DNA of 64,000 nt from CAWCGU01 sp963795195 (GTDB taxonomy: Bacteria > Actinomycetota > Thermoleophilia > Solirubrobacterales > 70-9): assembly GCA_963795195.1 (NCBI GenBank), contig CAWCGU010000003.1:62001-126000 (forward strand), given 5' to 3'. The position numbers and the translations under genes are program-made. Shown here in pieces: positions 1-7,743 of the stretch (within the stretch, counting starts at the first letter, position 1; every line of letters starts with the position of its first letter). The notes under the pieces are model-generated. The model was not told the origin of the DNA and did no database searches. It was given only the letters and a program-made list of their open reading frames with translations.

Positions 1-2129
1 TCAAGGATTCGCGTGGATTCGGGGGGTCTGTGGCCTTCCGTCCCGTATAGGGACGCTTCTTCCCCGACCCCCCCGAGCAGCGGGATTTCGAGGATCCCAG
101 GCTCCGATGGATCCGAAACGCCTTCGAGCTCCACGGCCGCCTGCCCTTCGGTGCTGACGTTCGCACGGATGCCGCAAATCGCAGCCACGGCATCGAAGAG
201 TCTCCCGATGCTCGTCGTCAAAGGCGAGTTGAGCCCGGTCGCCACGAGCTGACAAACCGCCTCCCATTGTTCGCCGTCCACTTCGCTGCGCAGCGCATCG
301 GGAATGGCCGGCACCTGCTCGCCAGTCGCCGCCACCAGCCATGAACAGGCCATGCGCCAGGGCTCACGCACCGCCGCCGCGCCCCCCGCAAGCCGCACGG
401 GGAAGAGCAACCCCGCCCGCTCGTAGCCCTTCAAATCTCCGACCAGGATCTCGCCGCCCCAGACGGTTTCGTCGGGGCCGTAGCCGGTGCCGTCGTAGAT
501 CGCGCCGACGGCTCTGCCCGTCTCTCCGTGCTCCGCCAGGCAGGCGGCCAGGTGGGCGTGGTGGTGCTGGACGCCGATTCGCTCGACGCCCTCGAGATCA
601 AGTGCGTACTTGGTCGAGAGGTATTCAGGGTGCAGGTCGTGGGCGACCCGGGCCGGCTCGACCGCGAACATTCGCTTGAAGTGCTCGATGCCGCTCCGGA
701 ACGAGCTCAGGGTTTCGTAGTTCTCGAGGTCGCCGATGTGGTGGGAGACCCAGGCACGCTTCCCCTTGGCTACGCAGAAGGTGCTCTTCTGCTCGGCGCC
801 GGTGGCGAGCACGGGCGGGTCGGCGGCCAGCGGGAGCTCGAGGCTGCGGGGCGCGTAGCCTCGCGAGCGCCTGATCAGCAGCGGTTTGCGGCGCAGTTTC
901 GGATCGAGGGATCGGAGCACCGAATCATCCGTGCGCATGTGGATCGGGCGGTCGTGCAGCAGGAAGAGGTCTGCGATCGGTCGCAGCCGCTCGAGCGCGT
1001 CGCCGTCCTCGTAAGCGATCGGCTCGTCGGAGACGTTGCCGGACGTCATCACCAGCGGGACACCGACATCGGCGAGCAGCAGATGGTGGAGTGGCGAGTA
1101 GGGAAGCATCACCCCGAGGTCAGGGGAACGCGGCGCCACAGCCCCCGCCACCCCGCCGAACGTCCCGGAGTACACCGTACGTGACGGAGTCCGGGACGTT
1201 CGATGGGCGCGGGCGATGACTATCGGGCGTTCGCGGCCCTGGAGCAGGGCTTCTTCCTGCGCGGTGAGGGCGACGAGCTGATTGGCGGCGTCGAGAGAGG
1301 GGACCATCAGCGCGAAGGCCTTGTCCTCTCGGTGCTTTCTTGCGCGAAGCGTCGCGACCGTGTTCTCGGCGTCGGCGCGGCAGGCCAGGTGAAAACCGCC
1401 GAGGCCCTTGATCGCGACGATCGCTTCATCCCTGAGCGCTGACGCGGCCGCCGCGATCGGATCGGCATGCGGTTCGTGCGGCAGCACCTTTCCCTCGCGA
1501 TCCGCCAGCCGGACCAGCGGCCCGCAGTCGGGGCAGGCGTTCGGCTGGGCGTGGAAGCGCCGGTCGCGCGGGTCCTCGTACTCCACCCGGCAGGCGGCGC
1601 ACATCTCGAAGCCGGCCATCGTGGTTGCGGCACGGTCGTAGGGGACCCCGGTCACGATCGTGAAACGCGGCCCGCAGTTGGTGCAGTTCGTGAACGGGTA
1701 GCGGTGGCGGCGGTCGCTGGGATCGAGGAGTTCGGCCAGGCAGTCGGCGCAGGTCGCCATGTCGGGTGAGATCGCGGCGTCGGGGGTGCCCGAGCGGGTC
1801 GAGGTGACGATCTTGAACTCGGTTTCGCCCTGCGGCCCGGCTTCGCTGACCGACAGCGATTCGATCTCGGCCAGCGGGGGTGCTTCGGACCGCAAACGCG
1901 CAGCAAGGGCGGTGATGGCTTCGCTGGGGCCTTCCACCTCTGCGAGCACTCCATGCTCATCGTTGAGCACCCAGCCCGCGAGGCCCAATTCCTCTGCGAG
2001 GCGGAAGACGAAGGGACGAAAACCCACGCCCTGAACGATTCCCGTGACGCGGATTCTTCGACGAGTTGGATCAGTCGCGTGTATAGGGCGCGTTTCATCC
2101 AAGTCGTGGCTTGCGGGGCCCTCAGGCAA
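1..2129 (-). CDS. hypF: HypF carbamoyltransferase, C-terminus cut by window edge
   Basis: HypF makes the carbamoyl group from carbamoyl phosphate and passes it to HypE, the source of the cyanide ligands of the NiFe centre. I read the frame codon by codon and it is open for about 709 codons to base 1. It shows the N-terminal acylphosphatase motif (VQGVGFRPF, about residues 29-37), two C4 zinc-finger units around residues 120-180 (CADC, CTNC, CAAC, CPDC), and the YrdC-like stretch with PDLGVMLPYSPLH. There is no ATG. A TTG at 2129 overlaps the SIS stop (2122-2124), and a second TTG lies at 2102. It is the last visible gene of the hydrogenase operon. Two palindromic repeats are translated within it: residues about 310-325, and the last 25 visible residues. 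The missing end should carry the rest of the kinase-like carbamoyltransferase domain. Confidence 0.93.
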   Translation of the reverse strand, partial: MPEGPASHDLDETRPIHATDPTRRRIRVTGIVQGVGFRPFVFRLAEELGLAGWVLNDEHGVLAEVEGPSEAITALAARLRSEAPPLAEIESLSVSEAGPQGETEFKIVTSTRSGTPDAAISPDMATCADCLAELLDPSDRRHRYPFTNCTNCGPRFTIVTGVPYDRAATTMAGFEMCAACRVEYEDPRDRRFHAQPNACPDCGPLVRLADREGKVLPHEPHADPIAAAASALRDEAIVAIKGLGGFHLACRADAENTVATLRARKHREDKAFALMVPSLDAANQLVALTAQEEALLQGRERPIVIARAHRTSRTPSRTVYSGTFGGVAGAVAPRSPDLGVMLPYSPLHHLLLADVGVPLVMTSGNVSDEPIAYEDGDALERLRPIADLFLLHDRPIHMRTDDSVLRSLDPKLRRKPLLIRRSRGYAPRSLELPLAADPPVLATGAEQKSTFCVAKGKRAWVSHHIGDLENYETLSSFRSGIEHFKRMFAVEPARVAHDLHPEYLSTKYALDLEGVERIGVQHHHAHLAACLAEHGETGRAVGAIYDGTGYGPDETVWGGEILVGDLKGYERAGLLFPVRLAGGAAAVREPWRMACSWLVAATGEQVPAIPDALRSEVDGEQWEAVCQLVATGLNSPLTTSIGRLFDAVAAICGIRANVSTEGQAAVELEGVSDPSEPGILEIPLLGGVGEEASLYGTEGHRPPESTRIL
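21..73. repeat. Palindromic element inside hypF
   Basis: Outer arms GGGGGGTC (21-28) and GACCCCCC (66-73) enclose a second perfect palindrome GTCCCGTATAGGGAC (40-54). It lies in the hypF reading frame and encodes a segment ending in YGTEGHRPPEST that does not resemble HypF sequence as I know it. It is a possible inserted repeat; no second copy was seen in this window. Confidence 0.45.
1158..1201. repeat. 44-bp palindromic repeat inserted in frame in hypF (family B, copy 1)
   Basis: Perfect 12-bp arms GAACGTCCCGGA (1158-1169) and TCCGGGACGTTC (1190-1201). A related, degenerate copy lies between genes at 32660-32705. In hypF it encodes HRTSRTPSRTVYSGTFGG, between the conserved RPIVIA and PDLGVMLPYSPLH segments where the family normally has a short link. 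Confidence 0.7.
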
Positions 2130-3396
2130 GTTCGATCAGCTCTCGCAGCACGTGGTAGGCGCTCGCCTGGGCCTCCTGGATGCGGGGGATGTGCTGGGAG
2201 CTGGTGACGATCACGTGGTCGGCGAGGCATTCCGAGGCGACCCTCCCGCCGTCGTAGCCGACGAAGGCGACCGTGACCAGGCCGCGGCGCCGCGCTTCGG
2301 CCAGCGCTTCGATGATGTTGACCGAGTTGCCGCTTGTCGAGAGCGCGACCGCGATGTCGCCCTCGGCGCCGTAGGCGATCACCTGGCGCTGGAAGATCTC
2401 CTCGGTGCCGATGTCGTTCGCTATCGCGGTCAGGATCGAGGCGTCCTCGGTCAGGTCGATCGCGGGTCGCGAGGGCCAGCCACTTGTGGAGGGCGGGCTG
2501 CGCAGATCGGCAACCAGGTCCATCGCGTCGGTCGCCGAGCCACCGTTGCCGAAGGCGAGCAGCTTGGCGCCCGCTTCCAAGCGGGCACGGAGCGCAGCGG
2601 CGGCGGCCGTCAGCGCGCCGGCGTTGTCGCCCAGCGTCTGCTCGCGCAGCGCGCCGACCTCCTCGGCCTTGAGCAGCACCGACCGGCGCACGTCCTCGAG
2701 CACGCCGTCGAGATCGGTCTCTGATTCGGACAAGAAGGGATACAGGAAGCTCGAGGCACCCGTGTCGTGGGTCTGTCTGGCCTCCCGTCCCTCGAGTAGG
2801 CCGCGGTGGTCGAAGAAGACGTGGACCAGTTCCCAGAGCACGTGGTACAGCGTCTCGAAGAGCTCCTGGGCAACGAACTCGTCCTCGGCGGGCGGCGCAA
2901 ACTCCCACTCGGCCGCCCCGCCGCTTGATGCGAGCGTCATGCAGCCGGCGTTCCGGGCAAGGGTCAGCGCCGCGCGGGTCTCATCGTCGGCGCCCACCTC
3001 GAACCCGATCGCGATGTCGTCGGCCTGCGCGAGCAGCTCGACCTCGGTCGCCAGCACGCCGCCGTCACCCGTCATGGCCAGCGCCGGCAGCGCCCTCTTA
3101 CCGACGATAACCGGATGAACGAATTCGACGGCCACGTGCCGCGCATCGGAGCGTGCGGCCGGCGAGCGTCCCAGGGCAAGCAGGCGACCCCCGCGGGCGA
3201 ACCGCTCGGCCATCGCGTGGCAGCAGCGCGCGAGGGCTTCGGACTCGGCCTCGAAGAACTCCCGGTTCGCCCGGGTGCGGCGCTCGCGCAGCTGCTCGAC
3301 TCGGCTCTGTCCCTTTGGGGTCTGACCCCTCGGGGACGGGATCGCGTTCAGACCGCCGCCGCTGCCGGGGTCCGGCTGGGTATCTGCTGAAGCCAT
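2122..3396 (-). CDS. Tandem-SIS domain protein of the hydrogenase operon
   Basis: 424 aa made of two sugar-isomerase (SIS) folds. The C-terminal one (about residues 215-424) has the GmhA-like phosphosugar motif FGNGGSATDAMD and the STSGNS loop. The N-terminal one (about 40-200) has the same layout but a degenerate loop (ALGRSPAARSDA), so it is probably structural. GmhA proteins are usually about 190-200 aa with one domain. The ATG at 3396 overlaps hypB by 49 bp; no later ATG or GTG fits until well into the first domain. Residues about 18-29 are encoded by a RAYT-type palindrome (3309-3337). It sits between hypB and hypF, so a role linked to hydrogenase maturation is possible, but none is known to me. 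Confidence 0.85.
   Translation of the reverse strand: MASADTQPDPGSGGGLNAIPSPRGQTPKGQSRVEQLRERRTRANREFFEAESEALARCCHAMAERFARGGRLLALGRSPAARSDARHVAVEFVHPVIVGKRALPALAMTGDGGVLATEVELLAQADDIAIGFEVGADDETRAALTLARNAGCMTLASSGGAAEWEFAPPAEDEFVAQELFETLYHVLWELVHVFFDHRGLLEGREARQTHDTGASSFLYPFLSESETDLDGVLEDVRRSVLLKAEEVGALREQTLGDNAGALTAAAAALRARLEAGAKLLAFGNGGSATDAMDLVADLRSPPSTSGWPSRPAIDLTEDASILTAIANDIGTEEIFQRQVIAYGAEGDIAVALSTSGNSVNIIEALAEARRRGLVTVAFVGYDGGRVASECLADHVIVTSSQHIPRIQEAQASAYHVLRELIELA
3309..3337. repeat. Degenerate REP (family A) inside the SIS gene
   Basis: GTCCC-ttt-GGGGTC / TGACCCC-tcg-GGGGAC palindrome with the same GGGGTCTGACCCC core as the copies at 23710, 24256 and 56222. It is read through in the SIS gene as part of PSPRGQTPKGQ. 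Confidence 0.7.
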
Positions 3397-4040
3397 TGCG
3401 TGAATGCTTCCACTCCCTCGCCTGTCCTGGCACTCGTCAGCATCGTCTGCGCACCGGGATTCACCGAGTCGATGTTCGCGACCAGCTTGTCCAGGTCGAA
3501 CTCGAGGTGCGGCAGCAGGTCGATCTTGTTGATCACGACCAGCTCGCAGGCACGGAACATCAATGGGTATTTGAGCGGCTTGTCCTCCCCCTCGGTGACC
3601 GAGCAGATCATCGCCCTGGCGTCCTCGCCGACTTTGAACTCGGCCGGGCAGACGAGGTTGCCGACGTTCTCGATCAGCAGCAGGTCGATCTCGTCGAGCG
3701 GCAGCGACGGGACCGCCGAGCGCACCATGTTGGCGTCGAGGTGGCACTCGCCACCGAACCCGTTTTCGGTGCTGATCTGCGTGACCGGTACGTGCAGGTG
3801 GGCGATCCGATCGGCGTCGAGGGAGCCCTGGACGTCACCCTCGAGCACGCCGACGCGCACGCCGTTCTCGCCGAGCTGAGGCAGGCTCTTTTCCAGCAGG
3901 GAGGTCTTGCCTGCACCTGGTGCGCTCATCAGGTTGACGACGCTCACCGCGGCGCGGTCGAAGTCGTCGCGATTGGCCTTGGCGATCGTCTGGTTCGCGT
4001 CGAGCGCGTCCTCCGCGATTCTCACCTTGGTGCGATGCAT
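3348..4040 (-). CDS. hypB: HypB, GTPase for nickel insertion
   Basis: 230-aa SIMIBI-class GTPase that works with HypA to load nickel into the hydrogenase large-subunit precursor in the cytoplasm. Visible motifs are the P-loop APGAGKTS (about residue 41), the metal-binding Cys-His pair in GGECHLDAN (about 95), and NKIDLL for guanine binding (about 165). The N-terminus starts directly with MHRTKVRI and lacks both the CxxCGC high-affinity site and any His-rich tract. It therefore relies on the G-domain site alone. It lies 18 bp downstream of hypA with an SD-like GAGAAGGAGGAG before the ATG. Confidence 0.95.
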   Translation of the reverse strand: MHRTKVRIAEDALDANQTIAKANRDDFDRAAVSVVNLMSAPGAGKTSLLEKSLPQLGENGVRVGVLEGDVQGSLDADRIAHLHVPVTQISTENGFGGECHLDANMVRSAVPSLPLDEIDLLLIENVGNLVCPAEFKVGEDARAMICSVTEGEDKPLKYPLMFRACELVVINKIDLLPHLEFDLDKLVANIDSVNPGAQTMLTSARTGEGVEAFTQWLQQIPSRTPAAAAV

Positions 4041-4058
4041 GGCTCCTCCTTCTCGTTG

Positions 4059-4484
4059 TCAGTGGACGGGTCGGCCTGCCGGCTCGGGAGTTTCGACATC
4101 GATCGACTCGACCTCGAACTCGTCACCCCGCAGGACGTGATCGCTTCCCTGCCCGCAGCCGGGGCAACGAAACGACGGGATCCCCGGCAGCCCGCCGGCG
4201 GCGGGGGCGAGGACTCCGCTGGGATCAAACTCGAGCGGCGGCGGCGCGGGATCCCACTCGGAGCCGCAGGAGTCGCAGTGCATCAGCGCGCCGAGCAGCT
4301 CCAGATCGAGCCTGGCCCCCTCGCAGACCGTGTCGCGCCCGACGATCTCGAAGTAGAAGAGCAGCGACTCGGGGACGACCTGGCGCAGGCTGCCGATGCG
4401 CATGCTGACGACGCTGACCTTGCGCCCGTCGGCGTGCCGCAGGACGGTGTCGACGATCGCGCTTGAGAGCGAGAGCTCGTGCAT
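4059..4484 (-). CDS. hypA: HypA, nickel metallochaperone
   Basis: 141 aa. The N-terminal MHELSLSS contains the Met-His-Glu nickel ligands. Two CxxC pairs (CDSC about residue 71, CPGC about 107) form the structural zinc site. They are separated by a longer than usual proline-rich linker of about 35 residues (EWDPAPPPLEFDPSGV), which makes the protein longer than the typical 113-120 aa. Its ATG overlaps the protease stop (ATGA), suggesting translational coupling. It partners with HypB next door. Confidence 0.95.
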   Translation of the reverse strand: MHELSLSSAIVDTVLRHADGRKVSVVSMRIGSLRQVVPESLLFYFEIVGRDTVCEGARLDLELLGALMHCDSCGSEWDPAPPPLEFDPSGVLAPAAGGLPGIPSFRCPGCGQGSDHVLRGDEFEVESIDVETPEPAGRPVH

Positions 4485-5074
4485 CAGGTCTCCGGCTTGT
4501 CCTCGTAGCCGGCCGGCGTGCGCAGCTCCTCGATCGTGTCCATGACGAGCTTGACGGCGCCGTCGATCGCGCTTTCCACCTCGGGGGAGAGGCCGAGGCC
4601 CATCTCCTCGACGATCGCCGGCTCGCAGGCGACGATCGCGATCTTGCCCGGCCAGCCGCCCGCCGTCTTGACGAAGCGCAGCACCGTCTGGGGGTCCATG
4701 CCGTGAGGGTTGACCATCGCGCCGTCCTCGATCGGCTCGATCTCGTCGGGGTCCGGCTCCATCACGTAGAGCGTTCCCGGCTCGCCGCCCTGGCGGCTGA
4801 CGTCGACCAGGATCAGGGCGCTGTAGCCGCGCATCACCTCGTAAGCGAGGTCGAGGCCGCCGGTACCGAAGTCGGTCACAGTGACGCCCTCGGGCAGCTC
4901 CTGTGCGAGCAGGCGCTTGGCGACCTCGCCGCCGAAGGCGTCGTCGCGCATCCAGGCGTTGCCGATCCCGGCGACCAGGATCTGCTCCTGAAGCTCGGCC
5001 TCCGGCTCGCCGGCCAGCTGCCCCATGCTCATGTTCGCCGCGTCACCGGCGCCGTTCATGCTTTCGATGCTCAT
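4484..5074 (-). CDS. Hydrogenase maturation protease (HyaD/HybD family)
   Basis: 196-aa endopeptidase of the HyaD/HybD/HupD family, which removes the C-terminal tail of the hydrogenase large subunit after nickel insertion. The family signature GIGNAWMRDDAFGG is at about residues 36-49, with the metal-contacting Asp/Glu positions around it, followed by GTGGLDLAYE and LVDVSRQGG. The N-terminal about 28 residues are an extra, low-complexity Met/Gly/Ala extension; internal ATGs there leave the exact start open. It overlaps the upstream 386-aa gene by 4 bp. The substrate should be the large subunit encoded at 8688-10472. Confidence 0.92.
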   Translation of the reverse strand: MSIESMNGAGDAANMSMGQLAGEPEAELQEQILVAGIGNAWMRDDAFGGEVAKRLLAQELPEGVTVTDFGTGGLDLAYEVMRGYSALILVDVSRQGGEPGTLYVMEPDPDEIEPIEDGAMVNPHGMDPQTVLRFVKTAGGWPGKIAIVACEPAIVEEMGLGLSPEVESAIDGAVKLVMDTIEELRTPAGYEDKPET

Positions 5075-6231
5075 TGGATTAGTTCGACCTCCGTTGCCTT
5101 GAAGAAGTGGTATCGGCCAGTCTCGCGATAGAGCTCCTGTGAAGGATCGTTGTTGATCGTGACGCCGATGTGGACCTCGCCGTCGTAGTCGTAGTAGATG
5201 CGCTCAACCGTCCCGGTGCGCCCGGCCAGCATGCGGTCGTAGACGTCACCGTCGTCGGGCGGGCGCAGCACAACTTCGGAGCCCTTGCGGATCACCCGGC
5301 CGCCGACCTTGATCTCCTCCTCACCCGGGTTTGGGTGCCCTGGCTCCGGCTCGCTCCACTCCGGGATCTGTGCTCCGACGTCTTCGAGGCGGCCGTGCAG
5401 GGCCATGATGTCCGCGGGCGTCGTCGCCGCGGCCTTCTCGATCATTTCACGCACTGCCGGGTCGCCCTTCTCGAGCTCGGCGCGCTCGCCGTCAGAGAGC
5501 GCGTGCACGTGCAGCAGCAGCGCCTCCTCGATCTCGGTGTTGTCGAACATGTCGACGCGGCTCTCCGGCGCGATCCGGGGGTGGTCGGGGAGGAAGATCG
5601 GCGCACCCAGAACTACGTCGTCGCGGGCCGAGGCGAGCACGGGCCAGCTGTTGACGCTTTCGCAGGTCGCCACTGCTTCGCCCGCCGCGCCGTCACGCTC
5701 GAGCGGCGACACGAACTTGCCCTTGGTGGTCGAGACCAGCAGCTGCACGGAGATCAGCGAGACGAGCAGCGCCGCCTTGCGGTCCATCTCCGCAACCCGG
5801 TCGAGTTGCAGCGCTGTCGTGTTGCCCACCTCGAGGGAAACGTGCGTGAAACCGTCGCTGAGTGGCTTGGTTTCGAGTCGAAGCGCCACTCCGACGCCGT
5901 CGCTTTCGAGCTCGGCGCTGGCCGGCTGCTCGCCGAGCAGATCCAGCGGCGTGGGGGTGATCGCCAGCCGGCGCTCGATCGCCTGGTGGGTCTCTCCCGA
6001 GGGCTGCAGAAAGAGAACCTCCGCTTCGAGCACGGCGTCGTCGCCCGCTTCGAGCACGCATTCGATGCGCCCGCGCGAGTGGGTCGTCGCCAGCTGCGCC
6101 GCGTAGGCGGGCGGGTAGACGATTCCGAACGGGGTTGGGGTCGAGTTCTTGGTCGTGCCGGGCGTGTAGGGATAGAGCGCGTAGCCCTCGTGCAGCAGCG
6201 AGCGGGCCAGGGTCTCGGCGACGCCGTCCAT
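5071..6231 (-). CDS. Conserved hydrogenase-operon protein of unknown function (386 aa)
   Basis: I do not recognise a named family. The first about 290 residues are a mixed alpha/beta region without cysteine motifs; they include HEGYALYPYTPGTTKN near the start and a hydrophobic AALLVSLISVQLLV stretch at about 170. The last about 80 residues (from EEIKVGGRVIRKGSEVVLR) look like a small beta-barrel/SH3-like module with many aromatic and acidic residues (RIYYDYDGEVH). It is soluble with no signal peptide. It is tightly coupled: it shares one base with the DUF6084 stop and overlaps the protease by 4 bp. Conservation of the neighbourhood suggests a hydrogenase assembly or docking role; this is inference. 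Confidence 0.85.
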   Translation of the reverse strand: MDGVAETLARSLLHEGYALYPYTPGTTKNSTPTPFGIVYPPAYAAQLATTHSRGRIECVLEAGDDAVLEAEVLFLQPSGETHQAIERRLAITPTPLDLLGEQPASAELESDGVGVALRLETKPLSDGFTHVSLEVGNTTALQLDRVAEMDRKAALLVSLISVQLLVSTTKGKFVSPLERDGAAGEAVATCESVNSWPVLASARDDVVLGAPIFLPDHPRIAPESRVDMFDNTEIEEALLLHVHALSDGERAELEKGDPAVREMIEKAAATTPADIMALHGRLEDVGAQIPEWSEPEPGHPNPGEEEIKVGGRVIRKGSEVVLRPPDDGDVYDRMLAGRTGTVERIYYDYDGEVHIGVTINNDPSQELYRETGRYHFFKATEVELIQ

Positions 6232-6989
6232 CAGCTCGCGTCCTCGGGCCCGCCGCCGGCGGAGTCGAGCAGGTCGTTGATCGTGTCCGACATCGTCATC
6301 CGCCCGGCCCGCGACTTGTGGTCGTGGAGGCGGTCGAGCGTGACCTTGTCGAGCGCGATCCAGCCGCCGCCCGGGTAGTGGAAGTCCATCATCCGCTGCC
6401 AGGTCTCGACCGGCATGCCGAAGCGAGAGAGCCTGTCCCAGGCGATCAGCACCGACTGCAGGCGGTCGTCGCCGTCGCGGTAGAGCACAGTGCCCGTGAA
6501 GTGGAAGCCGAGCGGGGCGACCCCATCCGGCAGCGAGTAGAAGTACTTGGCGGCGGCGACCTCGAGGTCGTACGTGCAGGGCACGTCGATTGAGAACTCG
6601 GTCTCGTCGCGGAAGCTTGGGACGAGCGTGTCGGCGCGCGCCCAGGGGAAGCTGTGGGTCGTCGAGCTCCAGCGCTCCGGCTCCCCGAACAGTTCGACGA
6701 GGCGGGCGCGGGTCTCGTCGTCGTAGCGGCGCTTGGCGGGTTCGACGCTGATCTGGGTGACCAGCGCGATCGAGTAGATCTCGAAGCCAAATTCGTCGCT
6801 TGCCTTGGCGGTGAAGCGCAGCGTCGGAGCGGCGGCTCGCGCCACGGCCTGGACCGCGGTGATCTCGAAGTCGGGCGACGGCCGGTCGGTCGGCTGGTCT
6901 GCGCCCTCGACGACCTCGGGACTGCCGGGGATGGGAGCGCCGCCGTTGCCGGTGCCGCCGTTTGTGACGGTGAGGTCGTCGGCGCTCAT
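6231..6989 (-). CDS. DUF6084 family protein of the hydrogenase cluster
   Basis: 252 aa from the ATG at 6989, which overlaps the DUF5947 stop as ATGA. A Gly/Pro-rich N-terminus (about 35 residues) is followed by PDFEITAVQAVARAAAPTLRFTAKASD, where a beta-rich domain begins. Later segments such as SFPWARADTLVPSFRDETEFSIDVPCTYDLEVAAAKYFYSL match my recollection of the DUF6084 proteins found in actinobacterial group 1h hydrogenase operons. No metal motif, signal peptide or membrane segment is visible. Function unknown; probably cytoplasmic assembly or a structural partner of the hydrogenase. Confidence 0.88.
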   Translation of the reverse strand: MSADDLTVTNGGTGNGGAPIPGSPEVVEGADQPTDRPSPDFEITAVQAVARAAAPTLRFTAKASDEFGFEIYSIALVTQISVEPAKRRYDDETRARLVELFGEPERWSSTTHSFPWARADTLVPSFRDETEFSIDVPCTYDLEVAAAKYFYSLPDGVAPLGFHFTGTVLYRDGDDRLQSVLIAWDRLSRFGMPVETWQRMMDFHYPGGGWIALDKVTLDRLHDHKSRAGRMTMSDTINDLLDSAGGGPEDAS

Positions 6990-7654
6990 GCAGAGACCCT
7001 CTCCGCCGTGCTTTCGAGGTTGGCGAAGAACTCGGTGATCGCTTCCTCGGGTGCGGTCCCGCCCGAGATTCCCTCCCAGCGGGCTTTGATCATCCCGACC
7101 AGCAGATAGCACTGGTCGATCGGCACGATCGCGTGCTGGTTGGGGTCGGCGACCCGGTTGACGATCAGCGCCTCGACGTCCGTCTCGAGTGAGAGCAGGA
7201 TCGGATTGATGCGCACCAGTTCCGTCCAGTTCGAAAGCTCGAGTTCGGACTCGGTGGCGCCGGCGGGACTCGGGTAGAGGGCGACAACCCCGCCCGTCGA
7301 GGTCGAGCGCATGAAGAAGGCGAGGCCGATCGGGACCTGGAAGGAGGCCCAGATCTCGTCTGGCATCTCGAACCCGGTCAGCCAGAGTCTGCGGTTGCCG
7401 ACCGGGCGGAAGATCGCATCGCCGGAACGCAGCGCCCAACAGCTTTCGCAGGTGCAGACGATCGCGCGCTCCTCGAGCTCCAGCAGGTGGCGATGCTCGT
7501 GGGGGATCGAGGTTCCGCAGAGGTCGCAGCGCTCGTCGGGACCGCCCTGGGGAGCGCCGTTGGAACCGTTGCCGGCGCTCCTTGCTCCGTTGCCGGGCTT
7601 GGCTAGCTTGCGCAGGTCAGAAACGAGCCCTGCGCGACGCCGGGTTGCAGCCAT
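6986..7654 (-). CDS. DUF5947 family protein of the hydrogenase cluster
   Basis: 222 aa. After a basic, Gly/Asn-rich N-terminus it has CDLCGTSIPHEHRHLLE at about residue 40 and CTCESCWAL at about 69, i.e. a CxxC-(about 25)-CxxC layout with nearby His that could bind zinc or an Fe-S cluster. Segments RLWLTGFEMPDEIWASFQVPIGLAFF and WTELVRINPILLSLETDVEALIVNR are characteristic of DUF5947. The ATG at 7654 is preceded by GAGAGCAAGGA. Family members sit next to DUF6084 in actinobacterial high-affinity hydrogenase operons. Possible redox or cofactor carrier; unproven. Confidence 0.88.
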   Translation of the reverse strand: MAATRRRAGLVSDLRKLAKPGNGARSAGNGSNGAPQGGPDERCDLCGTSIPHEHRHLLELEERAIVCTCESCWALRSGDAIFRPVGNRRLWLTGFEMPDEIWASFQVPIGLAFFMRSTSTGGVVALYPSPAGATESELELSNWTELVRINPILLSLETDVEALIVNRVADPNQHAIVPIDQCYLLVGMIKARWEGISGGTAPEEAITEFFANLESTAERVSA

Positions 7655-7743
7655 GTCGAGCCAGGTTTTCCTTGCTCTCCTCGCTCACGAGCATCTGGAT
7701 CGCGCTTTGCACCCAGCATCGAATAGATCTGCTCCGCGCTCAC
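7603..7743 (-). CDS. Possible small ORF (46 aa) between NifU-like gene and DUF5947
   Basis: A GTG at 7743 overlaps the stop of the NifU-like gene (CAGTGAGC), the same coupling style seen elsewhere in the operon. The peptide begins SAEQIYSMLGAKRDPDARE and ends SFLTCAS. It overlaps the DUF5947 start by 52 bp in another frame, which counts against it. Either a real coupling peptide or simply an open frame in an 85-bp spacer. Confidence 0.25.
   Translation of the reverse strand: MSAEQIYSMLGAKRDPDARERGEQGKPGSTWLQPGVAQGSFLTCAS

Noticed and set aside
1652..2908. Long minus-strand open frame (418 codons) across the SIS/hypF junction
   Set aside because: It is out of frame with both SIS and hypF, Arg/Pro/Ala-rich with no family features, and arises from high-GC shadowing. 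The hypF frame read directly from the sequence explains the region.
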